64,000 bases of DNA from an uncultured Holophagaceae bacterium (GTDB lineage: Bacteria > Acidobacteriota > Holophagae > Holophagales > Holophagaceae), in the NCBI GenBank assembly GCA_903863195.1, contig CAIPAY010000133.1, forward strand, positions 1-64,000, in the 5' to 3' direction. The notes below the pieces were generated by a model that did not search any database, had not been told where the DNA came from, and was given only the letters and a program-made list of their open reading frames with translations. Position 1 is the stretch's first letter; each line of letters begins with the position of its first letter. The position numbers were made by a program, and so were the translations under genes. Below are positions 26,103-34,313 of this stretch, piece by piece.

Positions 26103-27854
26103 CTAGACCCCCCGGACCAGCTCTCGCTCCAGGCTCTGCAGTTTCCGCAGCCGGGCGAAGAGCCCCGGCTGGGCGGCCAGGGCTTCCGGCGTGCCCAGCT
26201 GCACCGTGCGGCCCTCCTCCAGCACCAGCACCCGGGCGCAGGTCTCGGCCACGAACACGCGGTGGGTGGCCACCAGCAGGGTGGACTTCCCCAGGAAGCC
26301 GCGCAGATTCTCCAAGATGCGGCTCTCGGTCTCGGCGTCCACCGCGGAGAGAGCGTCGTCCAGCAGGAGCAGGCGGGGGCGGCGGAGCAGGGCCCGGGCC
26401 AGGGCCGTGCGCTGGCGCTCGCCGCCGCTGAGGACCACGCCCCGCTCGCCGACCACGGTGTCCAGGCCGTCAGGAAGCCGGCGGATCAGGTCGTCCATGG
26501 CCACCACCCGGGCGATCTCCCAGAGTTCATCTTCCGTGGCCTCGGGCCGGCCCATGGCCAGGTTGACCCGCAGGGTGTCCGAGAACAGGAAGGCGTCCTG
26601 GGGCACCCAGCCCAGCCCCGCCCAGTGGCGGCGCAGGTTGGCATCGGTCAGGGGCTCGCCGTCCACCCGCATCCGGCCGGACTGGGGCTCGCGGAGCCCC
26701 GCCAGGACCTGCAGCAGCAGGGTCTTGCCGGAGCCGATGCCGCCCACCACCGCGAGGCTGTCACCCGGTGCCAGGCTGAGGTCCAGAGGTCCGAGGCCCC
26801 GGCCCGTCTCGAAGCGGTGGGTGACGCCCTCCAGCGCCAGGGAGGCGGGAGTCTCGGGCAGGGTGATGGGCTCCGCCGGCGGCAGGGGCCGCTCGGGGCT
26901 GTGCAGCAGGTAGTCCAGGCGCTCCTGCCCCGCCCGGGCCCGCTGGAAGAGGTTGGCAGACCAGCCCAGGCTCATCACCGGCCACGCCAGGGCCACCAGG
27001 AACCCGGTGAAGGCCGTGAGGTCACCCAGGGTCAGGGTGCCCTGCACCACCAGGGCACCGCCGTAGGCCACCAGCACCAGCGCCGAGGCGCCGCTCATGA
27101 AAGCGGACAGGGGGGCGTAGGCGCTGAAGATCACGGACTGCTTCATGCTCAGGGACGCGTGGCGCCGGCTGAGCGTGTCGAACTGCGCCACCCGGGCATC
27201 TTCCAACCCGAAGGCCTGCACGACCCGCTCGCCGCTGATGGTCTCGTGGCTGAAGGTGGACAGGGCCGCGAAGGCGAGCTGCAGCTTCTGCTGCACCAGG
27301 TGGCTCCACTTGCCGATCACGTAGAAGCCCATGGCCAGGAAGGAGAAGGGCAGCATCACCGCCAGGGTGAGCCGCCAGTTGGTGTGGAACATCAGGCCCA
27401 GGGTCACAGGCAGGATGGACAGCACCTGCAGGAAGCTCATGAGGCCGGGGCCGGTGGCCATGCGCACCGTGCCCACGTCGTCCCCGACGCGGCTCATCAG
27501 GTCGCCCACCCGCTGCCGCTCGTAGAAGGCGAAGGGCCGGGCCAGCAGGAACCCGTAGAGGGACTCGCGCTGCTCCCGCTCCACCTCGCGGCTGAGGCCG
27601 ATCAGCGTGTTGCGCATGAGGTAGCGCCCGATGCCTGCGATGGCCGTGAAGGCCAGCATCCAGGCCAGGTAGACCCGGGAGCCATGCCAGTCCTGGTGCT
27701 CCAGGGCGTTCACCGCCCGGCCGGACCAGTAGGGCACCACCGAAGCCGCCACGCTGCACCACACCGTGGCCAGCAGGCCCCAGTGGAGGGTGCGCCGATG
27801 GCGGGCCATCAGAGGCCACCACCACCACAGCTTCGACTTCGAAAGATCCGCCAA
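26103..27854 (-). CDS. ABC exporter, fused membrane and ATPase domains
   Basis: About 583 residues, the normal size of an MsbA/multidrug-type half transporter. Residues 1-310 hold six membrane helices (ABC type I exporter fold), followed by the nucleotide-binding domain: Walker A GGIGSGKTLLL (about 368), Q-loop, signature LSGGERQRTALARALL, Walker B LLLLDDALSAVD and the H-loop THR. The TTG start at 27854 has GGAGG five bases upstream; the longer track ORF has a non-hydrophobic leader and is not preferred. Likely a homodimer exporting lipid, peptide or drug; the substrate is unknown. Confidence 0.88.
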   Translation of the reverse strand: MADLSKSKLWWWWPLMARHRRTLHWGLLATVWCSVAASVVPYWSGRAVNALEHQDWHGSRVYLAWMLAFTAIAGIGRYLMRNTLIGLSREVEREQRESLYGFLLARPFAFYERQRVGDLMSRVGDDVGTVRMATGPGLMSFLQVLSILPVTLGLMFHTNWRLTLAVMLPFSFLAMGFYVIGKWSHLVQQKLQLAFAALSTFSHETISGERVVQAFGLEDARVAQFDTLSRRHASLSMKQSVIFSAYAPLSAFMSGASALVLVAYGGALVVQGTLTLGDLTAFTGFLVALAWPVMSLGWSANLFQRARAGQERLDYLLHSPERPLPPAEPITLPETPASLALEGVTHRFETGRGLGPLDLSLAPGDSLAVVGGIGSGKTLLLQVLAGLREPQSGRMRVDGEPLTDANLRRHWAGLGWVPQDAFLFSDTLRVNLAMGRPEATEDELWEIARVVAMDDLIRRLPDGLDTVVGERGVVLSGGERQRTALARALLRRPRLLLLDDALSAVDAETESRILENLRGFLGKSTLLVATHRVFVAETCARVLVLEEGRTVQLGTPEALAAQPGLFARLRKLQSLERELVRGV

Positions 27855-27983
27855 CGGGTCCTCCCCCCCGTAATCAGAGTAGCAACACCGATCCGCCCCT
27901 GCCGACAGATCTGGACAGGGCTCGATCGGCCTTTCCCCGGCACGCCCTCGGGCGCATCTTCGAGGATCTCCCCGGAGCCTGTC

Positions 27984-29336
27984 ATGCACCGCTTCCTGCG
28001 GGCCTTCGCCCTGGCCCTCGGCACCCTGCTCGCCCCCGCCCAGGTGGTGGAAGAGTCCCTGCAGGCCGACCCCGGCCCGCTAGACTTCATCCAGGGCGAC
28101 AGCTACGAGCAGTGGATCCTCCAGTCCCTGGCGGGGGATGCGCTGGTAGGCATCCGGCCCGACGGGTCGCTGACACCGCGCCTGGCCACCACCTGGACCC
28201 GGCATCCGGACGGCACCCTCAGCTTCACGCTGCGCAAGGACGCCCGGTTCGCGGACGGCAGCGCGGTCAGCGCCGGGGACGTGCTCTGGACTTTCCGCGA
28301 GCTCCAGCGCAACCCCCGGGCCAGCGCCACCAAGCGCGCCATCCTGGCCAGCGCCGAGTTCGGTGAGCTTCAGGGCCGCCCCTGGCTCCGCTCGCCGAAG
28401 CCCCCCGGACGGCTGCTCCTGGAGCTGGCCCGGGTGCCCATCGCCCAGCGGGGCCAGCCCGGGCAGGGCTCCGGCCCCTTCGCCTTCCACCGGGAGCCCG
28501 GCGCCTGGGTCTTCACGCGGCGGGAGCACTTCCTGCGGCCGGGCATCGACGGCCTCCGCTTCCGCCTGTTGCCCGATCCCACTGCGGTCCAGATGGCGCT
28601 CCGCAAGGGCTGGCTGACCCTGGGCGCCCCTCTGGCTGCTCCCGAGGCCGAGCCGCCCTCCACCCACCGCCGCCTGACCCAGCCCCTGCACGCGCAGTTC
28701 GTGGTGTGGAGCCGCCTGGGTCCGGGCCCGCTGCGGCTGCTGGAGCGCTGGCGCCGGGACGCCTTCCCCGCCCGGCTCCTGGGCCGGAACGCGCGCCCCA
28801 GCCGGGGCCTCTGGCCCGAGACCCTGGGCTTCCCTGTGCAAAGCATCCAGGCGAACCGCACGCCCTCACCGCCCGCGCAGCTGGTGCTGCACCACGCGGC
28901 CGGCGACGCCGCCCTCGAGCGCCTGCTCCTCGCCCTCCGGGAGCGGGCACGGCGGGACGGCTGCGACCTCCACCTGCGGCCCCTCGAGCAGGGCCTGCTC
29001 CAGGAGCGGCTCCAGAAGGGCGACTTCCAGCTGGCCGGCTCGGTGGTGTTCTTCGAGCCCCAGCCCTGGGCGGTCCTGGAATACCTAGAACCGACCGGAC
29101 CCATGAACTTCACCGGCTGGCGCCATGCGCGGCTGGAGGCCCTGACCGCCCGCCTCCGCCAGCCCGGCGACGCGGCTTGGGAGGAGCTGCAAGGCCTCTG
29201 GTCCCGGGCGCCCGCGGCCCTGCCCCTCCTGGACTTCCAGAGCGTCATCTGGGTGGACCGGCGGCTCCTGGTGGAGCCCAGCCCCGTGGGCCTCTACCTG
29301 CACACGCCAGGCGCCGCGGGCTGGCGCTGGCGATGA
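27984..29336 (+). CDS. Family 5 (peptide-type) substrate-binding protein
   Basis: 450 residues starting at ATG 27984; the huge track ORF from 26085 is an antisense read-through. A signal peptide (FLRAFALALGTLLAPAQ) is followed by the SBP_bac_5 signature: LTPRLATTWTRHPDGTLSFTLRKDARFADGSAVSAGDVLWTF. These proteins bind peptides, nickel chelates or sugars for Dpp/Opp-type importers. No lipobox Cys is visible, so it is probably soluble periplasmic. Its stop overlaps the first permease. The central region is unusually Arg/Leu/Pro-rich, which may reflect high GC. Confidence 0.82.
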   Translation: MHRFLRAFALALGTLLAPAQVVEESLQADPGPLDFIQGDSYEQWILQSLAGDALVGIRPDGSLTPRLATTWTRHPDGTLSFTLRKDARFADGSAVSAGDVLWTFRELQRNPRASATKRAILASAEFGELQGRPWLRSPKPPGRLLLELARVPIAQRGQPGQGSGPFAFHREPGAWVFTRREHFLRPGIDGLRFRLLPDPTAVQMALRKGWLTLGAPLAAPEAEPPSTHRRLTQPLHAQFVVWSRLGPGPLRLLERWRRDAFPARLLGRNARPSRGLWPETLGFPVQSIQANRTPSPPAQLVLHHAAGDAALERLLLALRERARRDGCDLHLRPLEQGLLQERLQKGDFQLAGSVVFFEPQPWAVLEYLEPTGPMNFTGWRHARLEALTARLRQPGDAAWEELQGLWSRAPAALPLLDFQSVIWVDRRLLVEPSPVGLYLHTPGAAGWRWR

Positions 29337-29974
29337 CCCGGCTGCTGCAGGGCCTGGGGATCTGGGGCCTCGGCCTGGCCCTGGCCCTGAACCTCCCGGG
29401 CTCGGCCTGGAAGGCGGCGGCGCCTCCTGCCTTCCCCTGGGCGGCCCTGGGTCCCGCGGCCCTGGCCACCGCCAGCCTCGCCCTCCTGGCGCCGCTGCTG
29501 GTCTGGCTGGGCGGCCCGGCCCTGGCTGCGCGGCGGTCCCTGGCGCTGCTGGAGGCGCCCCCGGAGCTGCTCTGGGCGGCGCTGCTGCTGGCGCTGTGGC
29601 CCCCGGCCTGGGGACCTCCGGCCCAGACCGCCTGGCTGCTGGCCTTCCTCGCCGCGGCCCTGCCCAGCGAGGTCCGCTGGCTCGCCCAGGCCCTGCCCGG
29701 GGAACACCCGCTCCCGCAGGCCTGGGGCGAGCGGGCCACGCGGCGCGTGCGGTGGCTCGTGCTGAGGCGGCTGGGGGTGCGCTGGCTCGCGGCCCGCCTG
29801 CCCGTCTGGCTTACGGCCACCCTGGTGCTGGAGCGGATGCTGGGCGTGCCGGGCCTCGGCACGGACTGGCTGACCCGCGTGGCGGGCCGGGACCACCGCG
29901 GCCTGGCGATCTGGGTGCTGTGCCTGGCCGGTCTCTGGCTCCTGACCCGGCCCTGGCACCGGGAGGCGGCGTGA
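29333..29974 (+). CDS. Short DppB-like ABC permease
   Basis: 213 residues, against about 310 for DppB. Four to five hydrophobic helices. A C-terminal stretch, LTATLVLERMLGVPGLGTDWLTRVAGRDH, matches the Dpp/OppB EAA-loop neighbourhood (ERxFxxPGLG). It overlaps the binding-protein stop by 4 bp and the next permease start by 4 bp. Its context as binding protein plus two permeases supports the role; the shortened N-terminal half is unusual. Confidence 0.68.
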   Translation: MTRLLQGLGIWGLGLALALNLPGSAWKAAAPPAFPWAALGPAALATASLALLAPLLVWLGGPALAARRSLALLEAPPELLWAALLLALWPPAWGPPAQTAWLLAFLAAALPSEVRWLAQALPGEHPLPQAWGERATRRVRWLVLRRLGVRWLAARLPVWLTATLVLERMLGVPGLGTDWLTRVAGRDHRGLAIWVLCLAGLWLLTRPWHREAA

Positions 29975-30687
29975 GCACGGTCTGGCGGCTGGCCTTCCTT
30001 GCGGCCCTGCTGCTGCCGGACCTGGCCCTCGACCCCTTCCGGGGCGGCCAGCAGGGCAGCCTCCGCCACCTCCTCGGCACCGATGAGCTGGGCCGGGACG
30101 CCCTGGTGCGGCTGCTGCTGGCTGCGGCGCGGAGCCTGGGCTTCGCCAGTGCCTGCGCCCTGCTGGCCCTGGCCCTGGGCCTGCTGCTGGCCTGGCCCGG
30201 CCGCGGCCTCGCCGGAGCCTGGTCCGCCCTGCGCGGCCTGCCGCCCCTGCTGTTTCTGCTGCCTCTGGCCGCAGCCGCCGGGGGCCTGGACCCCCTGCCC
30301 CTGGGGCTGCTGCTGGGGACCCTGCTGGCGCCGCACCTGGAGCCGGCCCTCCACACCCGGGTGGACCTCTTCCGGCGCTCCCCCGCCTGGGCCGCCGAGC
30401 GGACCCTGGGGGCGCCCTGGCCCTCGATCCTGCGCCGCTGGGCCCCCTACGGCTGGCGGCAGGCCGCCGCGCTCTTTCCCAGCGCCTGGCTGGCGGCCCT
30501 CTGGGGCGAGGCCACCCTCGGCGCCCTGGGGCTGGGGCCAGGGCCGGGCCACGACAGCCTGGGCCGCCTGCTCGCCGAAGAGCTCCCCCGCCTCAGCGCC
30601 GACCCCACCCCCCTCGCCTGGGCCGCCCTCGCCACCGTGTTGCTCCTCGCCGCCCTGAGCGCGCCGAGTAGGGGAGAGAAAGATTGA
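29971..30687 (+). CDS. Short DppC-like ABC permease
   Basis: 238 residues, GTG start overlapping the previous stop. HLLGTDELGRDALVRLLLAAARSL is the hallmark of DppC/OppC permeases (GTDxxGRDxxSR). Several Ala/Leu/Gly-rich helices follow, with AAERTLGAPWPSILRRWAPYG as an EAA-like coupling loop. No ATPase gene (DppD/F type) follows; the ATPases must be elsewhere or shared. A long inverted repeat starts about 90 bp downstream of its stop. Confidence 0.75.
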   Translation: MSTVWRLAFLAALLLPDLALDPFRGGQQGSLRHLLGTDELGRDALVRLLLAAARSLGFASACALLALALGLLLAWPGRGLAGAWSALRGLPPLLFLLPLAAAAGGLDPLPLGLLLGTLLAPHLEPALHTRVDLFRRSPAWAAERTLGAPWPSILRRWAPYGWRQAAALFPSAWLAALWGEATLGALGLGPGPGHDSLGRLLAEELPRLSADPTPLAWAALATVLLLAALSAPSRGEKD

Positions 30688-31066
30688 AAAGACAACAAAA
30701 AGGGTTCATCGCGCTTTAGCGGGGTGCCTTCCGGGTGTGTTACAGGTCTGGGCTGGGCTCCCCAACCTGGAGCGGCCCATCCCCTTCATCCCCTGCATCC
30801 CTGTTAATAAAACAAGAAGGAACAGGGATAAAGGGGATGAAGGGGATACCGACCCTGATGGCGGGAGCTGCTCCCTTGGCCTGATCTACTTGCGCTGCGG
30901 CGCAGTCGAAGGCCCCCCAACACTACGATTCCTGTCCTGGCGCCTGGGTGGCGATCGGTTTCGGGTCCTTCGCCCCGTTCCGGCGCTGGGATCTAACGAA
31001 AACCAAGGCGCCTCCCCCAGTAAAGCGCGTTGAATCAGTTGTTCTTTTCTAAGTGCACTCCGGACT
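30688..31066. other. 379-bp gap without a supported gene
   Basis: The gap lies between the convergent permease and desulfidase-family genes. It holds the long inverted repeat at 30779-30847 and a less GC-rich stretch either side of it. ORFs listed here (for example 98 aa at 30737) lack a ribosome site and recognisable sequence. I see no RNA gene. Confidence 0.6.
30779..30847. repeat. Long imperfect inverted repeat of CATCCCCT-type units
   Basis: Two 27-nt arms match at 25 positions around a 15-nt AT-rich loop (AATAAAACAAGAAGG). Each arm is made of short iterated units (ATCCCCTTCATCCCCT). It could form a very stable hairpin and may terminate both convergent transcripts. The pattern resembles dispersed iterated-unit hairpins seen between genes in several phyla. 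Confidence 0.85.
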
Positions 31067-32326
31067 TCAAGGCCTACCCAGCTTGGCCTGCATGATGGCG
31101 AGGATCTCGGTGTCGGCGCCGGCCATGCCGCGCTGGGCGAGGCGGCCCAGGTTCTCCAGGGAGGCCGCGCCCCCGGCGCCCACGATGCCATCCGTGGCGG
31201 GGATGCCGACGCCCGCCAGGGCCAGGCTGGCCGAGCGGAAGGCCGCCTCCACGCCGGTCATGGCCTTCATGGCGCAGCCGACCTTGGCGCCGTCGCAGAT
31301 GAGGCCCGCCAGGTTGCCCACCATGTTCTGGATGGCCAGGTCCAGCTGGGCCGGGCCGCCGCCGCCCAGGTGCACCAGTCCCGCCGCGATGCCGATGCCC
31401 GCGGCGTTGGAGGCGCCGCACACGGCGGAGAGGGTACCCAGCCGCTGGGTCGTGGCCGTCGTGAGGAGGCAGGCCAGGGCCAGGGCCTCCTCGATGCGCG
31501 CCTCCGGGTGCCCCTGCTCCCGCGCCCACAGGCCCAGGGCCACGGCCACGGTGATGCCCTTGTTACCGGAACCCGCCAGGGACATGACCGTGAGCGGCTC
31601 GCCGGACATGCGGCCCAGCACCCCGGCGCTCACCAGCCGCGGGATGCGCAGCCAGGGCTCGCCCCCCGGCGGGGGCACGAAGCCCGCCGGGAAGTGCGAG
31701 ACCGAGTGCTCGGCCATCGCCAGATTGAGGGCCAGACCCTCCCGGAGACGGGCCCGGTCGGCCTCGGTCAGGGTGCCCGCCAGGACCACCAGGTCCTCCA
31801 GCGACATGGCCCCCACCTGCTCGCGCACAGAGTCCGCCGCCCCGGCACCCGCCGCGGCCAGGGGCACCGGCACGGCCACGCCGTTGGCCTCCAGCAGCAC
31901 CAGCCGCGTGTGCTCCTGCTCCAGCACCGCCCGGCCCACGCCCGCCGCGCCCCCCACCGTGCAGCTGATGTAGAGCTCCGTGCGGGTCGCGTCCACCTCC
32001 ACCTGGAGGGCCTCCAGGGCAAGCAGCCGGGCCGCCTGCGCCCGCGCCTCCGGGGTGACGGACTCAAAGATCTGCAGGGCCGGCGAGGGGTCCGGCAGCA
32101 CCGCGCCCAGGGCCAGGGCCCAGAGCACGCCGGACTGGTGGCCGCTGTTGGGGATGCCCACCGCGTGGCAGTTCTTGTAGGTGCGGGCATCCAGCACCAG
32201 CTGCACCGACCGCGGGCTGCCCCCGGCCTGCCCGGCCGCGAGGCAGGCGGCGTAGGCCACGGCAGCAGGTTCCGTGCAGCCCAGCGCGGGCCGCCACTCG
32301 GCAGACAGATACTCAGTCAGGTTCAT
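31067..32326 (-). CDS. UPF0597 / L-cysteine desulfidase family protein
   Basis: 419 residues from ATG 32326. The conserved features of the YhaM/CyuA family are present: LGCTEPAAVAYA (Cys17), KNCHAVGIPNSG, LAGSGNKGI, SAVCGASNAAGIG and ICDGAKVGCAMKA. Characterised members are [4Fe-4S] enzymes that break L-cysteine down to pyruvate, ammonia and sulfide; the cysteines listed are candidate cluster ligands. It is related to iron-sulfur serine dehydratases. A serine substrate cannot be excluded. It is divergent from the peroxiredoxin gene with 74 bp between them. Confidence 0.88.
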   Translation of the reverse strand: MNLTEYLSAEWRPALGCTEPAAVAYAACLAAGQAGGSPRSVQLVLDARTYKNCHAVGIPNSGHQSGVLWALALGAVLPDPSPALQIFESVTPEARAQAARLLALEALQVEVDATRTELYISCTVGGAAGVGRAVLEQEHTRLVLLEANGVAVPVPLAAAGAGAADSVREQVGAMSLEDLVVLAGTLTEADRARLREGLALNLAMAEHSVSHFPAGFVPPPGGEPWLRIPRLVSAGVLGRMSGEPLTVMSLAGSGNKGITVAVALGLWAREQGHPEARIEEALALACLLTTATTQRLGTLSAVCGASNAAGIGIAAGLVHLGGGGPAQLDLAIQNMVGNLAGLICDGAKVGCAMKAMTGVEAAFRSASLALAGVGIPATDGIVGAGGAASLENLGRLAQRGMAGADTEILAIMQAKLGRP

Positions 32327-32400
32327 GCGCAACCTCGGGAAGCCATTCTCGCCGAATCGGACCCTGCCGCTGGTCACATGACCTGCGCTAAGCTGCCTCC

Positions 32401-32877
32401 ATGAGCGCACTCATCGGCAAACCCATCCCCGCTTTCTCCCTGCAGGACGACCAGGGCGCCACAGTCACGGCCAAGGACCTCGAGGGTCACTGGACCGTGC
32501 TCTACGCCTACCCCAAGGACAGCACCCCCGGCTGCACCACCGAGTCCTGCGACTTCCGCGACAACCTGGCCCGCGTCCAGGCCCTGGGCGCCCAGGTCTA
32601 CGGCATCAGCCGCGACAGCCAGAAGAGCCACCTGAACTTCATCGCCAAGCAGAGCCTGACCTTCCCCCTGCTGTCCGATCCCGAGTGCGCCCTGCTGGCC
32701 CCCCTCGGCGCCTTCGGCAAGAAGATCATGTACGGCAAAGAGGTGCAGGGCATCATCCGCAGCACCTTCCTCATCGACCCCAAGGGCGTCATCCGCCACG
32801 TCTGGCCCAAAGTCAGCGTCAAAGGGCACGTGCAGGATGTGCTGGAGGTCCTGGCGGGACTGCAGGAAAAGGGCTAA
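32401..32877 (+). CDS. bcp: Peroxiredoxin, Bcp/PrxQ type
   Basis: 158 residues. YPKDSTPGCTTESCDFRDN places the peroxidatic Cys at 45 and the resolving Cys at 50, the five-residue spacing diagnostic of PrxQ/BCP proteins with an intramolecular disulfide. YGISRDS and FPLLSDPE match the thioredoxin fold of the family. It reduces hydrogen peroxide and organic peroxides with thioredoxin. It is monocistronic, followed by two iterated-unit hairpins. Confidence 0.95.
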   Translation: MSALIGKPIPAFSLQDDQGATVTAKDLEGHWTVLYAYPKDSTPGCTTESCDFRDNLARVQALGAQVYGISRDSQKSHLNFIAKQSLTFPLLSDPECALLAPLGAFGKKIMYGKEVQGIIRSTFLIDPKGVIRHVWPKVSVKGHVQDVLEVLAGLQEKG

Positions 32878-32882
32878 GGACC

Positions 32883-32966
32883 TTCACCACGAAGACCACA
32901 AAGACCACGAAGGAAGACAAGGCTTTCTGTCTTTATTCTTCGTGCTCTTTCCATCTTCGTGGTGAA
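32883..32966. repeat. Inverted repeat with CCACGAAGA tandem 9-mers
   Basis: Outer arms TTCACCACGAAGA and TCTTCGTGGTGAA are perfect 13-bp complements. The left side holds three tandem 9-mers (CCACGAAGA, CCACAAAGA, CCACGAAGG), partly mirrored on the right. It sits directly after the bcp stop. Confidence 0.85.
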
Positions 32967-32988
32967 TCCGCAATTACAAGAAAGGCGG

Positions 32989-33072
32989 AACCACAAAGAA
33001 CACAAAGGGCACAAAGAAGGACCAGATTCCCAGCCCCTTCTTTTCTTTGTGTCCTTTGTGTCCTTTGTGGTT
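32989..33072. repeat. Inverted repeat with CACAAAG iterated units
   Basis: 29-nt arms (AACCACAAAGAACACAAAGG... and its complement) match at 27 positions around a 26-nt loop. Each arm has three CACAAAG copies. A T-rich run follows on the plus strand (CTTTTTTT), so it can act as a terminator between convergent bcp and fabI. Confidence 0.87.
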
Positions 33073-33110
33073 AATTATTTCTTTTTTTAACGACTTGAGC
33101 CAGCCCCGGC

Positions 33111-33890
33111 TCACCCCGCCATGATGCTGAAGCCGCCGTCGACGTAGAGCACCTGGCCGGTGACGCCGCGACCCATGTCGCTGACCAGGAACACGCCGGC
33201 GTCGCCCACTTCGAGCTGGTCCGTGTCCTTCTGCAGCGGGGTGTGGGACCGGTGGTGCTTGAGCTTGGTGCCGATCCCCGGGATGGCCGAGGCGGCCAGG
33301 GTCTTGATCGGACCGGCGGAGATGGCGTTCACGCGGATGCCCTGGGGACCCAGGTCCGCGGCCAGGTAGCGCACGCTGGCTTCCAGGGCGGCCTTGGCCA
33401 CGCCCATCACGTTGTAGCCGGGCACCACCCGCTCGGCCCCCAGGTAGCTGAGGGTCACAATGGAACCGCCCTCGGGCATGAGGGGCTGGGCCGCCTGGCT
33501 GACCGCCGCCAGGGAATAGGCGCTGATGTCATGGGCCACGCGGAAGTCCTCGCGGCTGGTATCCACGAAGCGGCCCTCCAGCGCATGGCGCGGTGCGTAG
33601 GCCACGGCGTGCACCACGAAGTCGAGCTTGCCCCACTTCTTGCGGATCTCGTCGAAGGCCATGACGATCTGGCTATCGCTGCCCACGTCCATGGGCAGGA
33701 GCAGGGGGTTCTTCAGCTCAGCCGCCAGCTCGTGGACATTCTCCCCCAGGCGCTCGTTCTGGTAGGTCAGGCAGAGCTGGGCACCGGCCTCGGACACCCG
33801 CTGCGCGATGCCCCAGGCGATGGACCGCTTGTTGGCCACGCCGATGATGAGCCCCCGCTTGCCTTCCAACAACCCGCCCTTGACCACCAT
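33111..33890 (-). CDS. fabI: Enoyl-ACP reductase (NADH)
   Basis: 259 residues. Nucleotide-binding IIGVANKRSIAWGIAQ and the catalytic set Tyr149, Tyr159 and Lys166 (YNVMGVAKAALEASVRYLA) identify FabI of the atypical SDR type. It carries out the last reduction in each fatty-acid elongation cycle. The position equivalent to E. coli Gly93, near the triclosan site, is Ala, as in several Gram-positive FabI proteins. GGAGG lies seven bases before ATG 33890. The C-terminal GQVLYVDGGFSIMA is typical. Confidence 0.96.
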   Translation of the reverse strand: MVVKGGLLEGKRGLIIGVANKRSIAWGIAQRVSEAGAQLCLTYQNERLGENVHELAAELKNPLLLPMDVGSDSQIVMAFDEIRKKWGKLDFVVHAVAYAPRHALEGRFVDTSREDFRVAHDISAYSLAAVSQAAQPLMPEGGSIVTLSYLGAERVVPGYNVMGVAKAALEASVRYLAADLGPQGIRVNAISAGPIKTLAASAIPGIGTKLKHHRSHTPLQKDTDQLEVGDAGVFLVSDMGRGVTGQVLYVDGGFSIMAG

Positions 33891-33995
33891 GCGCTTGCCT
33901 CCGAAGTCGTGTCGAAACAGTCACCCAGGATACCCGTGAACCTTGCGTCGCGGCCATACCCGGGGTCAGGTGTCTGCCTTGAGGAACTCGCCGGA

Positions 33996-34313
33996 TCAGA
34001 ATCCCGTCAGCAGCAGGTCCATGGCCGCAAGAATCTCAGCGCGATGGGCGGCGAGGTCCCCGACCACGGGCCCCAGCTCCCGCAGCGGGATGCCCGCCAC
34101 TTCGGGCACCACGGCCACCAGGGGCTGGCCCTGGAACGGCAGCACCGGGCAGAGCCGGGTGAGGGTTGGGCCACCAGCGCCCTCATGCCGGTAGAGGGGC
34201 ACCACCAGCCGGGTGCCCAGCTGGGAGAACACGTCGGATTGCACGTCCACCAGGAAGGGCACGGTGGCGCGGGTCCTTGAATTCAGGTTCTGATGGACTG
34301 AGTAGGCCACCAT
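33996..34313 (-). CDS. ccdB: CcdB-family toxin
   Basis: 105 residues. Strong CcdB likeness: VPFLVDVQSDVFSQLGTRLVVPLYR, then LCPVLPFQGQPLVAVVPEVAGIPLRELG and the C-terminal helix HRAEILAAMDLLLTGF. F-plasmid CcdB poisons DNA gyrase through its last residues Trp-Gly-Ile; here they are Thr-Gly-Phe, so the key Trp is absent. The start ATG 34313 overlaps the ccdA stop by one base (TGATG), giving translational coupling. The toxin may be attenuated or use another contact. Confidence 0.9.
   Translation of the reverse strand: MVAYSVHQNLNSRTRATVPFLVDVQSDVFSQLGTRLVVPLYRHEGAGGPTLTRLCPVLPFQGQPLVAVVPEVAGIPLRELGPVVGDLAAHRAEILAAMDLLLTGF

Noticed and set aside
26085-29336. 1083-aa plus-strand ORF
   Set aside because: It runs antisense through the ABC exporter and only its last 450 codons, from ATG 27984, are a real gene (binding protein).
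30737-31033. 98-aa ORF in the gap after the permeases
   Set aside because: It reads across the hairpin, has no ribosome site and shows no recognisable protein features.
32883-33072. Possible small CRISPR array from repeated CACAAAG/CACGAAG words
   Set aside because: Units are 7-10 nt with no spacers of constant size, and they form mirror arms. This is a hairpin, not an array.
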